Assembly: GCF_000227745.2 (NCBI RefSeq)
Contig: NC_018012.1
Coordinates: 2,907,501-2,971,500, forward strand
Direction of reading: 5' to 3'
DNA length: 64,000 nt
Source: Thiocystis violascens DSM 198
GTDB lineage: Bacteria; Pseudomonadota; Gammaproteobacteria; Chromatiales; Chromatiaceae
Position numbers and translations under genes: made by a program
Shown here: piece after piece, positions 46,286-54,490 of the stretch
Layout of the letters: every line of letters begins with the position of its first letter
How positions within the stretch are numbered: the first letter of the stretch is position 1
Notes under the pieces: model-generated
Databases searched by the model: none
Told to the model about the DNA's origin: nothing
What the model saw: only the letters and a program-made list of their open reading frames with translations

Positions 46286-48166
46286 TCAGCCTTCCAGATA
46301 GGTATACCCATACAACCCCGCCTTCAGCTCGACAAAAAGCTGCTCGCGGGTCGGTCGATCCAGTCCTGCCGCGTCGAGCTTGCGCCGATAGTGCGCGAGC
46401 AGGGCGCGGGGCTCGAAATGGACATAGCTCAGGAGTTCGTCGGTCGAGTCGCCGCGTTCGGGTTCCCGCAAACGGTAGCCGCCGGGGGCGCTGGCGTCCA
46501 GTTCCACGTTGACGGCATCGGTGTCGCCGAACAGGTTGTGGATGTCGCCGAGGATTTCCTGATAGGCGCCGACCATGAAAAAGCCGAGCAGATAAGGCCC
46601 GTCCAGACCCGCGCCGGCGTGGACCGGAAGGCTCGCCTCCACCCCGCCCTCGTCGACGTACTGGTCGATGCAGCCGTCGGAGTCGCAGGTCAGATCATGC
46701 ACGACCGCGCGCGCCTCGGGGATCTCGTCGAGTCGCTGGATCGGGACGATCGGGAAGATCTGATCGAGTGCCCAAATGTCCGGCAGCGACTGAAAGAGCG
46801 AAAAATTGCAGAAGAGCTTGTCCGCCAGCAAGGCGTTCAACTCGTCGGCCAGTTCGCGATGACGACGGATGCCGGGATCCAACCGCCCGGCCAGCGCCCG
46901 ACAGATGGCGAAGAACAGCTCCTCCGCCCGCGCACGGCCCGTCAGATCGAGCTGGTCCTGAGCGAAACGTTCGCGGGCGGTCGCGAGCAGTTCGCGCGCC
47001 TCGGCATAGACCTCCTCGGGCGATGATCCGGTCGCGGATTGCAGTTGCCGGACCAGAGCGTCCAGGGTCGGGTCGCCTTCCGCATCTTGCGGCGTGACGT
47101 CCCGCCCGCCTGCCTCTTCGCGATCGATGACGTTGGCGATCAGCACCGCATGATGAGCCGTCATCGCCCGCCCCGATTCGCTGAACAGATCAGGCTCGGG
47201 CAGTTCGCAGCGCCGGCATTCGGCGGCGATGGTGTTGACGATGGCGCTCGCGTAGCCATCGAACCCGTAGTTCACCGAACAATAGTGGCGGGTACGGGTA
47301 CCCTCGTAATCCACCCCGAGCCCGCCGCCCACGTCGATCACGCGGATGGGCGCGCCCAGACGGTGCAACTCGGCATAGAACCGGACCAGTTCGGCGACGC
47401 CGGCGCGGATGTCCTGGAGACTCGGGATTTGCGAGCCTAGATGGGCGTGCATGAGCTGAAGCCAGTTCAGCCGACCGGCGTGCTCCAGCGTGCGCACCAG
47501 TTCCAGGATCTGATTGGCCGTCAGACCGAACTTAGCTTTTTCCCCGCCGCTGCTCTGCCAGTTGCCGACCGCCGCCGCCGCGAGCCGGATCCGCACCCCC
47601 AGCAGCGGTTCGACATCGAGCCGCGCGGCCTCTTCCAGAATCAGCGGCACCTCGGAAGGCTTCTCGATGACGATGTAGACCCGCAGCCCGAGCCGCCGCC
47701 CGATCAGGGCGAGGCGGATATATTCGCGATCCTTATAGCCGTTGCAGACCACCAGTCCACCTGGCGGCGAGAGCGCCAGCACCGCCATCAGCTCGGGCTT
47801 GCTGCCGGCCTCCAGTCCCGCGTGACCCGAGTGCAGGATCTCGCGCACCACGCCCGCCTGCTGGTTGACCTTGATTGGATAGACCGGCTGATAGCGTCCG
47901 CTATAACCGCAGGCCGCGCTGGCGTCGACGAACGCCCGCTGGAGCGCCTGCACGCGATGGCGCAGGATGTCGCTGAAGCGCACGAGAATCGGTAGCGATA
48001 GCCCCTCCGACGCGATCTGACCGGCCAGCGCCGAAAGGTCAATCTCGGTCGAGCCTTGCGGATCGGGGCGGACGCACAGATGGCCGGCGGCATTGATGCC
48101 GAAATACCCCTCGCCCCAACGGTCGATGGCATAGATGTTTTTGCAGCGTTGGACCGCTTGGTCCAT
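46286..48166 (-). CDS. speA: Biosynthetic arginine decarboxylase
   Basis: 626 residues, normal for SpeA. This PLP enzyme converts arginine to agmatine, the first step of putrescine synthesis. The PLP lysine is in YQPVYPIKVNQQ. Other landmarks are GLEAGSKPELMAVLAL, MHAHLGSQIP, RVIDVGGGLGVDYEGT, SESGRAMTAHHAVL and CDSDGCIDQYVDEGG (catalytic Cys region). ATG 48166 (MDQAVQRCKNIYAID) follows GGAG; longer upstream frames run into a repeat region. It is co-transcribed with the membrane protein and hypA genes. Confidence 0.96.
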   Translation of the reverse strand: MDQAVQRCKNIYAIDRWGEGYFGINAAGHLCVRPDPQGSTEIDLSALAGQIASEGLSLPILVRFSDILRHRVQALQRAFVDASAACGYSGRYQPVYPIKVNQQAGVVREILHSGHAGLEAGSKPELMAVLALSPPGGLVVCNGYKDREYIRLALIGRRLGLRVYIVIEKPSEVPLILEEAARLDVEPLLGVRIRLAAAAVGNWQSSGGEKAKFGLTANQILELVRTLEHAGRLNWLQLMHAHLGSQIPSLQDIRAGVAELVRFYAELHRLGAPIRVIDVGGGLGVDYEGTRTRHYCSVNYGFDGYASAIVNTIAAECRRCELPEPDLFSESGRAMTAHHAVLIANVIDREEAGGRDVTPQDAEGDPTLDALVRQLQSATGSSPEEVYAEARELLATARERFAQDQLDLTGRARAEELFFAICRALAGRLDPGIRRHRELADELNALLADKLFCNFSLFQSLPDIWALDQIFPIVPIQRLDEIPEARAVVHDLTCDSDGCIDQYVDEGGVEASLPVHAGAGLDGPYLLGFFMVGAYQEILGDIHNLFGDTDAVNVELDASAPGGYRLREPERGDSTDELLSYVHFEPRALLAHYRRKLDAAGLDRPTREQLFVELKAGLYGYTYLEG

Positions 48167-48207
48167 GGGGTTTTCTCCGTGGGTCGTCAATCGCAGGTCG
48201 CGAGAAG

Positions 48208-48242
48208 TGGTCGGTGGTCGGTGGTCGGTGGTCGGTGGTCGG
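48208..48242. repeat. 7-bp tandem repeat, five copies
   Basis: TGGTCGG repeated five times without interruption, ending about 40 bases upstream of the speA start codon. It is a potential variable-number site in the speA leader. Confidence 0.9.
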
Positions 48243-48274
48243 ACGGATGGTTGATTTGCAGGAAACTCCATGCC

Positions 48275-48325
48275 AAATTTAATCCGTTCGTGGTGAGCTT
48301 GTCGAACCATGAACGGATTAAATTT
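48275..48325. repeat. Hairpin repeat element, copy 4
   Basis: Core CCGTTCGTGGT-(GAGCTTGTCGA)-ACCATGAACGG as in copy 2, extended by nine complementary bases unique to this site (left AAATTTAAT). Arms are 20 bases with the single G/A core mismatch. Confidence 0.9.
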
Positions 48326-48652
48326 CGGCGACGGAAGATTTTCCGCCCACGCTTTGACAGACCCATCGAAGGGATCGAAAACAACGCAACTCGGTAGGGC
48401 TTTCTCGGAAATCGCCTCGGTACACCGTCGGATGGCGGCGAAACAGCGCGAGGATCGCGCGTTTTCGCCCATGACGCATGGGCGGCAATTCTTAGCCTCG
48501 GAGCATTGCAGGTCGGGGTGTCGGGATAACGGGAGTCTGCGTCGCCGAGTCATCCTGGCCTGGTTTTCCAGGGCGAATGGAAGCCCTGGCGACGCACAAG
48601 CGATCGGTGGCGAGCCAGAGCCCGCGCCGGCACGGGCCATGCTGGACACGCT

Positions 48653-49387
48653 TTAACCTTCCTTTTGCTCGAACAAACGATAGATCAGACCGCCAAGCGC
48701 CGCGCCGGCAAGCGGCGCGACCCAGAACAGCCAGAGTTGCCCCATCGCCTTGCCCTCGCCCAGGAAGGCCAGGATCAGCGCGGGGCCGGTGCTGCGCGCG
48801 GGATTCACCGAGGTGTTGGTGACCGGAATCGAGATCAGATGGATCAGCGTCAGGGTCAGTCCGATGGCCAGACCGGCGGACACCCCATGGCCGCGCTTAT
48901 CCGTGGCGCCAAGGATGATGAAGAGGAACATGGCGGTCAAGACCGCTTCAGTCGCTAGGGCCGCCCCCATGCCATATCCGCCAGGCGATAATTCGGCGTA
49001 ACCGTTCACGGCGAGACTGTTCGCGCCGAGCGTGAAGGCCGCCATCTGGTCGTTGAAGGCGCCCACGTCGCTGGCGATGAAATAGATCAGGGCCGCCGCC
49101 GCGATGGCGCCGAGTACTTGCGCGATGATATAGACAGGCAGATCCGCAAAACTGAAACGTCCCCCAACCGCCAGGCCCAGCGAGACCGCGGGATTGAGGT
49201 GGCAGCCCGAGATATGCCCGATCGCGTAGGCCATGGTCAGCACCGTGAGGCCGAACGCAAAGGAGACGCCAAGCAAGCCGATTCCGACATCGGGAAATGC
49301 CGCGGCGAGAACGGCGCTGCCGCAGCCTCCAAGGACAAGCCAGAAGGTTCCGATCAGTTCGGCGAGGGAACGAGTCATCAATGGCAT
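48653..49387 (-). CDS. aqpZ: Aquaporin Z (MIP family water channel)
   Basis: 244-residue inner-membrane channel with six helices and both half-helix signatures, [17 protein letters not shown] and [15 protein letters not shown]. The selectivity-filter positions look AqpZ-like (His in [20 protein letters not shown]), so water rather than glycerol is expected. ATG 49387 ([13 protein letters not shown]) is chosen. It is transcribed alone, with divergent dsrC-like upstream and speA downstream on the same strand. Confidence 0.95.
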   Translation of the reverse strand: MPLMTRSLAELIGTFWLVLGGCGSAVLAAAFPDVGIGLLGVSFAFGLTVLTMAYAIGHISGCHLNPAVSLGLAVGGRFSFADLPVYIIAQVLGAIAAAALIYFIASDVGAFNDQMAAFTLGANSLAVNGYAELSPGGYGMGAALATEAVLTAMFLFIILGATDKRGHGVSAGLAIGLTLTLIHLISIPVTNTSVNPARSTGPALILAFLGEGKAMGQLWLFWVAPLAGAALGGLIYRLFEQKEG

Positions 49388-49732
49388 CGATTCATTCTCC
49401 AGTAAAAATGCGGGACGCGCGAAGTGTGTGCTTAAAGCTTTGGTTGTGCCTGTATTCGAGTGAATCGGCCGGCCGATACGGCTGCGACCGCCCGACACCT
49501 CGGAGTTGAGTGTACAGCAGTCATCGGCATTTGCTAAGTTGGCGCTTATGGGTTTGGCTCCGCAGTCGCGGCCCCTATCGCGCGGGATCCTGCCGCTGCG
49601 CGAGCAGGCGTTGGGATTGATTCGCGAGTAGACGATTTTCGGCAGGCGTGCCTTTCGGATCAGTCCGCCTTGATCCGCGAAGCCAACTCCCGAGTTGCAT
49701 CCTGAAAATTTTCGTGCATGCTTTGGATCGCG

Positions 49733-49756
49733 GACGATTGATAATTATCAATCGTC
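49733..49756. promoter_or_regulatory. Perfect 24-bp palindrome, candidate operator
   Basis: GACGATTGATAA followed immediately by its exact complement. The inner TTGATAATTATCAA is AT-rich and reminiscent of Fur-type half-sites (GATAAT/ATTATC), though a central base of the usual Fur box is missing. It lies 100 bases upstream of the dsrC-like start and is likely a dimeric regulator site. Confidence 0.6.
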
Positions 49757-49830
49757 AACCGGAATCGAAACCAATTTCCAACAGGGAAAACCCGCCACCG
49801 GAAGGCGATGAAACCACCAGCAATCGTAAA

Positions 49831-49849
49831 CCACCCTCGGGTGGAGGAG
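49831..49849 (+). promoter_or_regulatory. Hairpin overlapping the ribosome binding site of the dsrC paralogue
   Basis: CCACCC-TC-GGGTGG (49831-49844) forms a 6-bp GC stem, although its loop of only two bases is tight. The Shine-Dalgarno GGAGGAG (49843-49849) begins in its 3' arm. Opening or closing this stem could tune translation of the gene at 49856. Confidence 0.4.
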
Positions 49850-49855
49850 CCAACC

Positions 49856-50197
49856 ATGTCTACCATGCAGATCGCGGGGCGGGATCTGGCGTTCAATAAA
49901 CAACGCCTGCTAGCCAATTTCGATGACTGGAGCATGAGCGTTGCCGAGGCACTGGCGGAAGACGAAGGTCTCGTCCTTTCCGAATGCCACTGGAAAATCA
50001 TTCACTTCCTACGAGAATACTACGACGCTCATGAGATGCCTCCATCGCCGCGAGTGATCGTCAAGGCGATCGGCACGGAACTGTCCGCGCATGTCCCCTG
50101 CACCCGCAAGCACCTGGAAGGTCTTTTTCCAAATGGAGGCTGCAAACAAGCCTGCCGCATCGCCGGACTGCCGAGATATTACTGTCATTCCTGCTGA
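49856..50197 (+). CDS. DsrC/TusE-family sulfur-carrier paralogue with extra cysteines
   Basis: 113 residues, DsrC length and fold: QIAGRDLAFNKQRLLANFDD, SVAEALAEDEGLVLSECHWK, IHFLREYYDAHEMPPSPRV and KHLEGLFPNGGC. The C-terminal arm reads CKQACRIAGLPRYYCHSC. C100 matches the CysB position, and C110 or C113 the CysA position; true DsrC has CysA next to last. Extra cysteines are C44, C82 and C96. DsrC carries sulfur and, as a trisulfide or disulfide, is a substrate of the HdrD-like DsrK. The HdrD/DsrK-like Isp2 is encoded 3 kb away. A palindrome and a Shine-Dalgarno hairpin precede it. Confidence 0.85.
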   Translation: MSTMQIAGRDLAFNKQRLLANFDDWSMSVAEALAEDEGLVLSECHWKIIHFLREYYDAHEMPPSPRVIVKAIGTELSAHVPCTRKHLEGLFPNGGCKQACRIAGLPRYYCHSC

Positions 50198-50254
50198 TTC
50201 TTAACTCTCGGCAATGGTGCGAGTGGCTGGCTGTTCCGCCGGCAATCGACGCGC

Positions 50255-50710
50255 TTAGTCCAGAAAGGCGTTGGCGAGGGCGTACTGACGATGCGCCTCG
50301 GCGGACTCGGATGCCGTGTCATCTTCCATCATGGCGCAATTGACCGCCATCCGCGCCTGGACGGCCGCCTTCCAGGCGCGGTTCTGTCGCTCCGTCATAA
50401 GCTCATCCGGGGTCAGCGCGGCAGCGGCGGCGGCGGCAACGAAGTGATCGGCCTGAGCCAGCCAGTCGGTATCCTTGCCGCAATCGGTGTAGGTTTTGAC
50501 GGTATAGGCGCGCGCGGCCTTGAAGGCGTCTTGCAGTTCGCCCGGCGTGACATCGTCCCGTAGACCCGTTGCGATGGCGCGGTGGATCCGCTCGTCACGG
50601 CTAAGGCGCAGGATATTCTCGGCAAACCGGGAACCGAGCAGGCGCTGTTGCTCCCCCGTCAGCCGATTGAGTGCGGCACGGAGTTCCTGGTCATTGGTGA
50701 TTTTAGCCAT
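50255..50710 (-). CDS. Small Ala-rich helical protein, unknown
   Basis: 151-residue soluble, mostly helical protein without signal peptide (MAKITNDQELRAALNRLTGE, RDERIHRAIATGLRDDVTPG, HFVAAAAAAALTPDELMTER). I do not recognise a family. It lies between the dsrC paralogue (convergent) and the hydrogenase operon (divergent), so it may share regulation with them. Two cysteines (TDCGKD and VNCAMM) are the only notable residues. Confidence 0.6.
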   Translation of the reverse strand: MAKITNDQELRAALNRLTGEQQRLLGSRFAENILRLSRDERIHRAIATGLRDDVTPGELQDAFKAARAYTVKTYTDCGKDTDWLAQADHFVAAAAAAALTPDELMTERQNRAWKAAVQARMAVNCAMMEDDTASESAEAHRQYALANAFLD

Positions 50711-50855
50711 TCAGGTGGGATCCTCGAAGTCGGAACCACGCGACGACATGATTTCGATGTCCCGCGTCGGATTATCTGTCTATCTCGCCCGATACTCGAT
50801 AACGTTCACAGCAATAGCGATCTCAACCATTAGGGTAACTCAAACTCGACAGGTG

Positions 50856-50891
50856 GCAAGCTAGAGAGACATTGGAGCTTGCTAATTTTTT
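50856..50891 (+). terminator. Terminator-like hairpin ahead of the hydrogenase operon
   Basis: GCAAGCT (50856-50862) and AGCTTGC (50876-50882) form a 7-bp stem with a 13-base loop, followed by six T at 50886-50891, in plus-strand orientation. No plus-strand gene ends close before it; the nearest is the dsrC paralogue at 50197. It may therefore insulate the operon or act on a leader transcript. Confidence 0.55.
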
Positions 50892-50966
50892 AACTTACTA
50901 AACAAAGCCTGCGCCACGTCAACTTCACGGTGGTGCAAAGAGGCTAAAGTTCTTTGACTTATTCCT

Positions 50967-51419
50967 GTGATTCGGTGTAGGTCAAGCGTGGATCGGTTTT
51001 CAGTCACCCTTGGATCGAAGGCGTCTTGCGCTGGCAAGCCTCAAGATCACGGTCATACCCTGCCCATCCTGCACGAAATCCGCCACGCCCTCGAACGCCT
51101 GCTCGCGACCGGCGAGGAAACCCGCATCGACCTCAATGCCATGCCGTTCGGCCCGGGAGATCTGGAGCGACTGCGGGCCTGGCTGGGAACGGGCGAGGTT
51201 CAGGCCAGCGTCTCGGCGATGGGACTGACGCTGATCCAGGAAACCGCGATCCCCGGCGTCTGGCTGGTGGACTACCAGAATGCCGACTCGCAGCGCCTGA
51301 CGCTGCATCTCGAGATCGCTCCCGTGCCGGAGATCCTGCGCCCGCAACCGCAAGACCTCGCGGAGGCGATCGCCACGCTCGATGCCCGCATGGACGAAGG
51401 CCAGAGCAACCCGCCTTGA
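50967..51419 (+). CDS. HupH/HyaF-like hydrogenase assembly protein, single-domain form
   Basis: Up to 150 residues. From about residue 31 the sequence matches the C-terminal domain of HupH/HyaF proteins, which help assemble the hydrogenase small subunit: PILHEIRHALERLLATGEET, IDLNAMPFGPGDLERLRAWL and MGLTLIQETAIPGVWLVDYQ. Full-length HupH has about twice this size, so only one half is present. The start is uncertain (GTG 50967 or GTG 50988; neither has a strong ribosome site). It ends 25 bases before the hynS ATG and probably belongs to the hyn operon. Confidence 0.7.
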   Translation: MIRCRSSVDRFSVTLGSKASCAGKPQDHGHTLPILHEIRHALERLLATGEETRIDLNAMPFGPGDLERLRAWLGTGEVQASVSAMGLTLIQETAIPGVWLVDYQNADSQRLTLHLEIAPVPEILRPQPQDLAEAIATLDARMDEGQSNPP

Positions 51420-51444
51420 TCGTCCTGACCCTGAAGGAGGGACC

Positions 51445-52554
51445 ATGCCCGTCCGCAAGACCCCCGACAAAACCCTGGGCGAAAGCCTGCGCGACCATGG
51501 CCTTTCGCGCCGTGGCTTTCTCAAATTCTGCGCGGCGACCGCTTCCATGATGGCCCTGCCGCCGAGCATGGTGCCGGTGATCGCCGCCGCGCTCGAAGCC
51601 GCCCGACGCCCCTCGGTGATCTGGCTGTCGTTCCAGGAATGCACCGGCTGTACCGAATCGCTGACCCGCAGTCATGCGCCGACGCTGGAGGATCTGATCC
51701 TCAACATCATCTCGTTGGACTATCACCATACGCTCCAGGCCGCCGCCGGCGAGGCCGCCGAGGAGGCCCGTTTCCAGGCGATGGCGGCCAACAAGGGCGA
51801 GTATCTGGTGATCGTGGACGGCTCCATTCCGGGGCCGGACTCGAATCCTGGCTTCTCGACCGTCGCCGGACACAGCAATTACGACATCCTGATAGAGACG
51901 GTGGAGCATGCCGCCGCCGTGATCGCGGTCGGCACCTGTGCCGCTTTCGGTGGGCTGCCGCAGGCCAATCCCAATCCGACCGGCGCCAGGTCGGTGATGG
52001 ATCTGGTCAAGGACAAGCCGATCATCAATGTCTCCGGCTGCCCACCCATTCCCATGGCGATCACCGGCGTGCTGGCCCATTATCTGACCTTCGGGCGTCT
52101 GCCCGAACTGGACGCCTATCGCCGACCACTGGCCTTCTTCGGCCAGTCGATCCACGACCGCTGCTATCGCCGCCCCTTCTATGATCGGGGCCTGTTCGCC
52201 GAGAGCTTCGACGACGAGGGCGCTAAGTTGGGTTGGTGTCTGTATCGGTTGGGCTGCAAGGGACCGAGTACCTATAACGCCTGCGCCACGATGAAGTGGA
52301 ATGAGGGCACCAGTTGGCCGATCGAATCCGGCCATCCCTGCCTGGGCTGCTCCGAGCCGAGTTTCTGGGATGCCGGCGGCTTCTATGAACCTTTGTCCGT
52401 CCCGATCACCGCCACGTCCGGTGCCATTCTGGCGGCTGGCGCCCTCGGCGCGGTCGTCGGTGGCGCGGCCACTCTCCTGGCGAAAAAAGAGACCAAGACT
52501 GTCGTCGCGCATCGCCAACCCGTCACGGTCGAGGAGTTGGAGGAGAAGCTATGA
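51445..52554 (+). CDS. hynS: Membrane-bound [NiFe] hydrogenase small subunit
   Basis: 369 residues. A Tat signal (SRRGFLKF, residues 21-28) exports the folded complex to the periplasmic face. The proximal cluster cysteines start at ECTGCTES (C66, C69), with GTCAAFGGLP and NVSGCPPIP. The distal site is IHDRCYRRPF plus GWCLYRLGCKGP, and the medial [3Fe-4S] site is WPIESGHPCLGCSEPSFWD. A C-terminal hydrophobic helix (AILAAGALGAVVGGAATLLA) anchors it in the membrane. AAGGAGG precedes ATG 51445. It overlaps isp1 by 4 bases. Confidence 0.97.
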   Translation: MPVRKTPDKTLGESLRDHGLSRRGFLKFCAATASMMALPPSMVPVIAAALEAARRPSVIWLSFQECTGCTESLTRSHAPTLEDLILNIISLDYHHTLQAAAGEAAEEARFQAMAANKGEYLVIVDGSIPGPDSNPGFSTVAGHSNYDILIETVEHAAAVIAVGTCAAFGGLPQANPNPTGARSVMDLVKDKPIINVSGCPPIPMAITGVLAHYLTFGRLPELDAYRRPLAFFGQSIHDRCYRRPFYDRGLFAESFDDEGAKLGWCLYRLGCKGPSTYNACATMKWNEGTSWPIESGHPCLGCSEPSFWDAGGFYEPLSVPITATSGAILAAGALGAVVGGAATLLAKKETKTVVAHRQPVTVEELEEKL

Positions 52555-53213
52555 GCGGCTCGATGGAATTTCTGCTGTGGACCAAGGGGCCGATGTTCGA
52601 CATCGCGCTGGCGATCTTCGCCATCGGTCTGTTCGCGCGTCTCGCCGAGATCCTGCTGCTCGGACGCAAACCCAATTATGCCGAGCCCCGTGCCGGCGAA
52701 TGGCTGCCGGGTTTGAGGACGGTCTTCACCCGCACCATCGCCGACCCCGGCACCTTTCAGCGCGCCTCTTTCAACGTGGTCGTGGGCTGGGTCTGGCACA
52801 TCGGCTTCCTGATCGCGCTCCTGCTGTTCGTGCCCCATGCCGAGCTGATCAAGGGACTGTTCGGCATCGCCTGGCCGGCGCTGCCGAATCCGGTCGTCGA
52901 CCTGGTCACCGCCATCACCCTGATCGCGTTGGTCGCGACTTTGGTGCACCGCTTGACCCATCCGGTAAAACAGCGCATCAGCACCATCGAGGATTATCTG
53001 GTCTGGACGGTCGTTTTCCTGGTCGTGCTGACCGGCTATCTGGCCTATCACCGCCTCGTCAACCCCTACCCGATGGCGCTTGGGATGCACATCCTGATGG
53101 CGGAGATCTTCCTGATTATCCTGCCTTTCACCAAACTCACGCACATCTTCACCACGTTCGTCGCACGCTGGTACAACGGGGCCGCGTTCGGCCGCAAAGG
53201 GGTTCAGTCATGA
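52551..53213 (+). CDS. isp1: Isp1, transmembrane b-type cytochrome-like subunit
   Basis: 220 residues, five to six membrane helices of the NarI/DsrM type (FDIALAIFAIGLFARLAEIL; HIGFLIALLLFVPH; VDLVTAITLIALVATLVHRL; VFLVVLTGYLAYHRL; EIFLIILPFTKLTHIF). Paired histidines (WHIGF, VHRLTH, AYHRL, MHIL, THIF) are candidate haem b ligands. In Thiocapsa, Isp1 and Isp2 carry electrons between HynSL and the membrane or cytoplasm. Start and stop overlap hynS and isp2 by 4 bases each. Confidence 0.93.
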   Translation: MSGSMEFLLWTKGPMFDIALAIFAIGLFARLAEILLLGRKPNYAEPRAGEWLPGLRTVFTRTIADPGTFQRASFNVVVGWVWHIGFLIALLLFVPHAELIKGLFGIAWPALPNPVVDLVTAITLIALVATLVHRLTHPVKQRISTIEDYLVWTVVFLVVLTGYLAYHRLVNPYPMALGMHILMAEIFLIILPFTKLTHIFTTFVARWYNGAAFGRKGVQS

Positions 53214-54490
53214 GCGAGCTGACACTCGAACGGGGCCTCGCGGCCTTTCGCGCCGAGATCGACGCGCCGGTCGCGGCCTTCTTTTCAAGCTGCGTGCACT
53301 GCGGGATCTGCGCCCAGTCCTGCCCGTTCTACCTGGAGACCGGCGACCCCAAGTACACGCCGATCCTGAAACTCGAACCGCTGCGTCTGGTCTGGGAAAA
53401 CGAATTCACGCTTTGGGGCAGGATCAAGGGCCTGCTCGGACTCCAGCGTAAAGTGACCGACGAGATGCTCGCCGAGTGGGAAGAGTTGCTCTACGACTCC
53501 TGCTCCATGTGCGGACGCTGCTCCATGGTGTGTCCGGTCGGTAACGACCTGGCCTACATGATCCGCAAGTCGCGCGAGGGCATGGTCCAGTCGGGGCATG
53601 CGCCGGAAGGACTGATCGCCGCCTCGGTGCGCGCCATTCAAACCGGCAGCCCCATGGGCCTGCAATGGAAGACGCTGGCGGTCCAGATCAAGCATGTCGA
53701 GGACAGCACGGGTCTGGAAGTTCCGGTCGACAAGCCCGGCGTCGACTATCTGGTCCTGCTGTCGTCGATGGAGATCATCAACTTCCCCGAATATCTGGAA
53801 GCCATCACCAAGATCTTCGACCATGCCGGGGTAACCTGGACCCTGTCGACGCAGTGCTTCGAGGCCACCAACGCCGGCATCCAGATCGGCAACAAGGACA
53901 TCGCCGCCCAATTGGTCGAGCGGGTCGTCGCCGCCGCCGTCGCGCTCAAGGTGGCGAATGTCATCAGTCCCGAGTGCGGACACGCCTACACCGCGATCCG
54001 CTGGGAAGGTCCGAACCTGATCGGGCGTCCCTACCCCTTCCGGGTTTTCCACATCATCGAGGTGCTGGACGAACTGCGCGCCGCCGGGCGCATCCAGACC
54101 GAGGGCATGGAGAGCGATCGGTTGTCGATGCACGATCCCTGCAACCTGGCACGCAAGAGCGGCGTCATTCAGCAGCAGCGCAATCTCATGAATCTGGTCG
54201 CCGACAACTTCGTCGAGCTGAAGGAGCACGGCAAATTCCAGTGGTGCTGCGGCGCGGGCGGCGGCGTCAGCTCCAACGAACGCGCCGAGCCGCTCAAGCT
54301 GGCCGCCTTCCGGCGCAAGAAGGCGCAGATCGAGGAGGTCGCGCCGGAGCGCATGGTGACCATGTGCGCCACCTGTCGCACCCAGCTCGAAGAGGGCCTG
54401 GAAGAATTCAACATGGAGATACCGGTGGTCGGTCTGACCGAAATGATTGCCGACCATCTGGTCGAGAAAGAGGCACGCGAACATGAGTGA
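53210..54490 (+). CDS. isp2: Isp2, HdrD/DsrK-like iron-sulfur subunit
   Basis: 426 residues, no signal peptide, cytoplasmic side. Two ferredoxin-type motifs occur near the N-terminus (SSCVHCGICAQSCPFY at about 27-41; SCSMCGRCSMVCPVG at about 98-112). Two CCG-type cysteine regions follow (DPCNLARKSGV with FQWCCGAGGG; and VTMCATCRTQLEEG). CCG domains bind the noncubane [4Fe-4S] cluster that reduces disulfides in HdrB/HdrD, and DsrK uses the same fold on DsrC. This makes a thiol/disulfide partner likely. It overlaps isp1 by 4 bases and hynL by 8. Confidence 0.95.
   Translation: MSELTLERGLAAFRAEIDAPVAAFFSSCVHCGICAQSCPFYLETGDPKYTPILKLEPLRLVWENEFTLWGRIKGLLGLQRKVTDEMLAEWEELLYDSCSMCGRCSMVCPVGNDLAYMIRKSREGMVQSGHAPEGLIAASVRAIQTGSPMGLQWKTLAVQIKHVEDSTGLEVPVDKPGVDYLVLLSSMEIINFPEYLEAITKIFDHAGVTWTLSTQCFEATNAGIQIGNKDIAAQLVERVVAAAVALKVANVISPECGHAYTAIRWEGPNLIGRPYPFRVFHIIEVLDELRAAGRIQTEGMESDRLSMHDPCNLARKSGVIQQQRNLMNLVADNFVELKEHGKFQWCCGAGGGVSSNERAEPLKLAAFRRKKAQIEEVAPERMVTMCATCRTQLEEGLEEFNMEIPVVGLTEMIADHLVEKEAREHE

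Larger units (their letters stand above)
48167..48652. other. Repeat-bearing spacer between aqpZ and speA
   Basis: 486 bases without a supported gene. It contains a five-copy 7-bp tandem repeat and a hairpin repeat element. A stretch near 48402 (TTTCTCGGAAATCGCC) resembles the inverted pair around the hairpin at 18391, suggesting that a larger repeat unit is shared. The speA frame remains open through this region on the minus strand but does not look like protein. Confidence 0.5.
49388..49855. other. Divergent regulatory region between aqpZ and the dsrC paralogue
   Basis: 468 bases with no supported gene. It contains a perfect 24-bp palindrome (49733-49756) and a hairpin overlapping the Shine-Dalgarno of the dsrC-like gene. 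The remaining sequence shows no recognised element. Confidence 0.5.

Noticed and set aside
48196..48649. N-terminal extension of SpeA
   Set aside because: The frame is open but runs through a 7-bp tandem repeat and a hairpin element; the 626-residue form from 48166 has normal family length.
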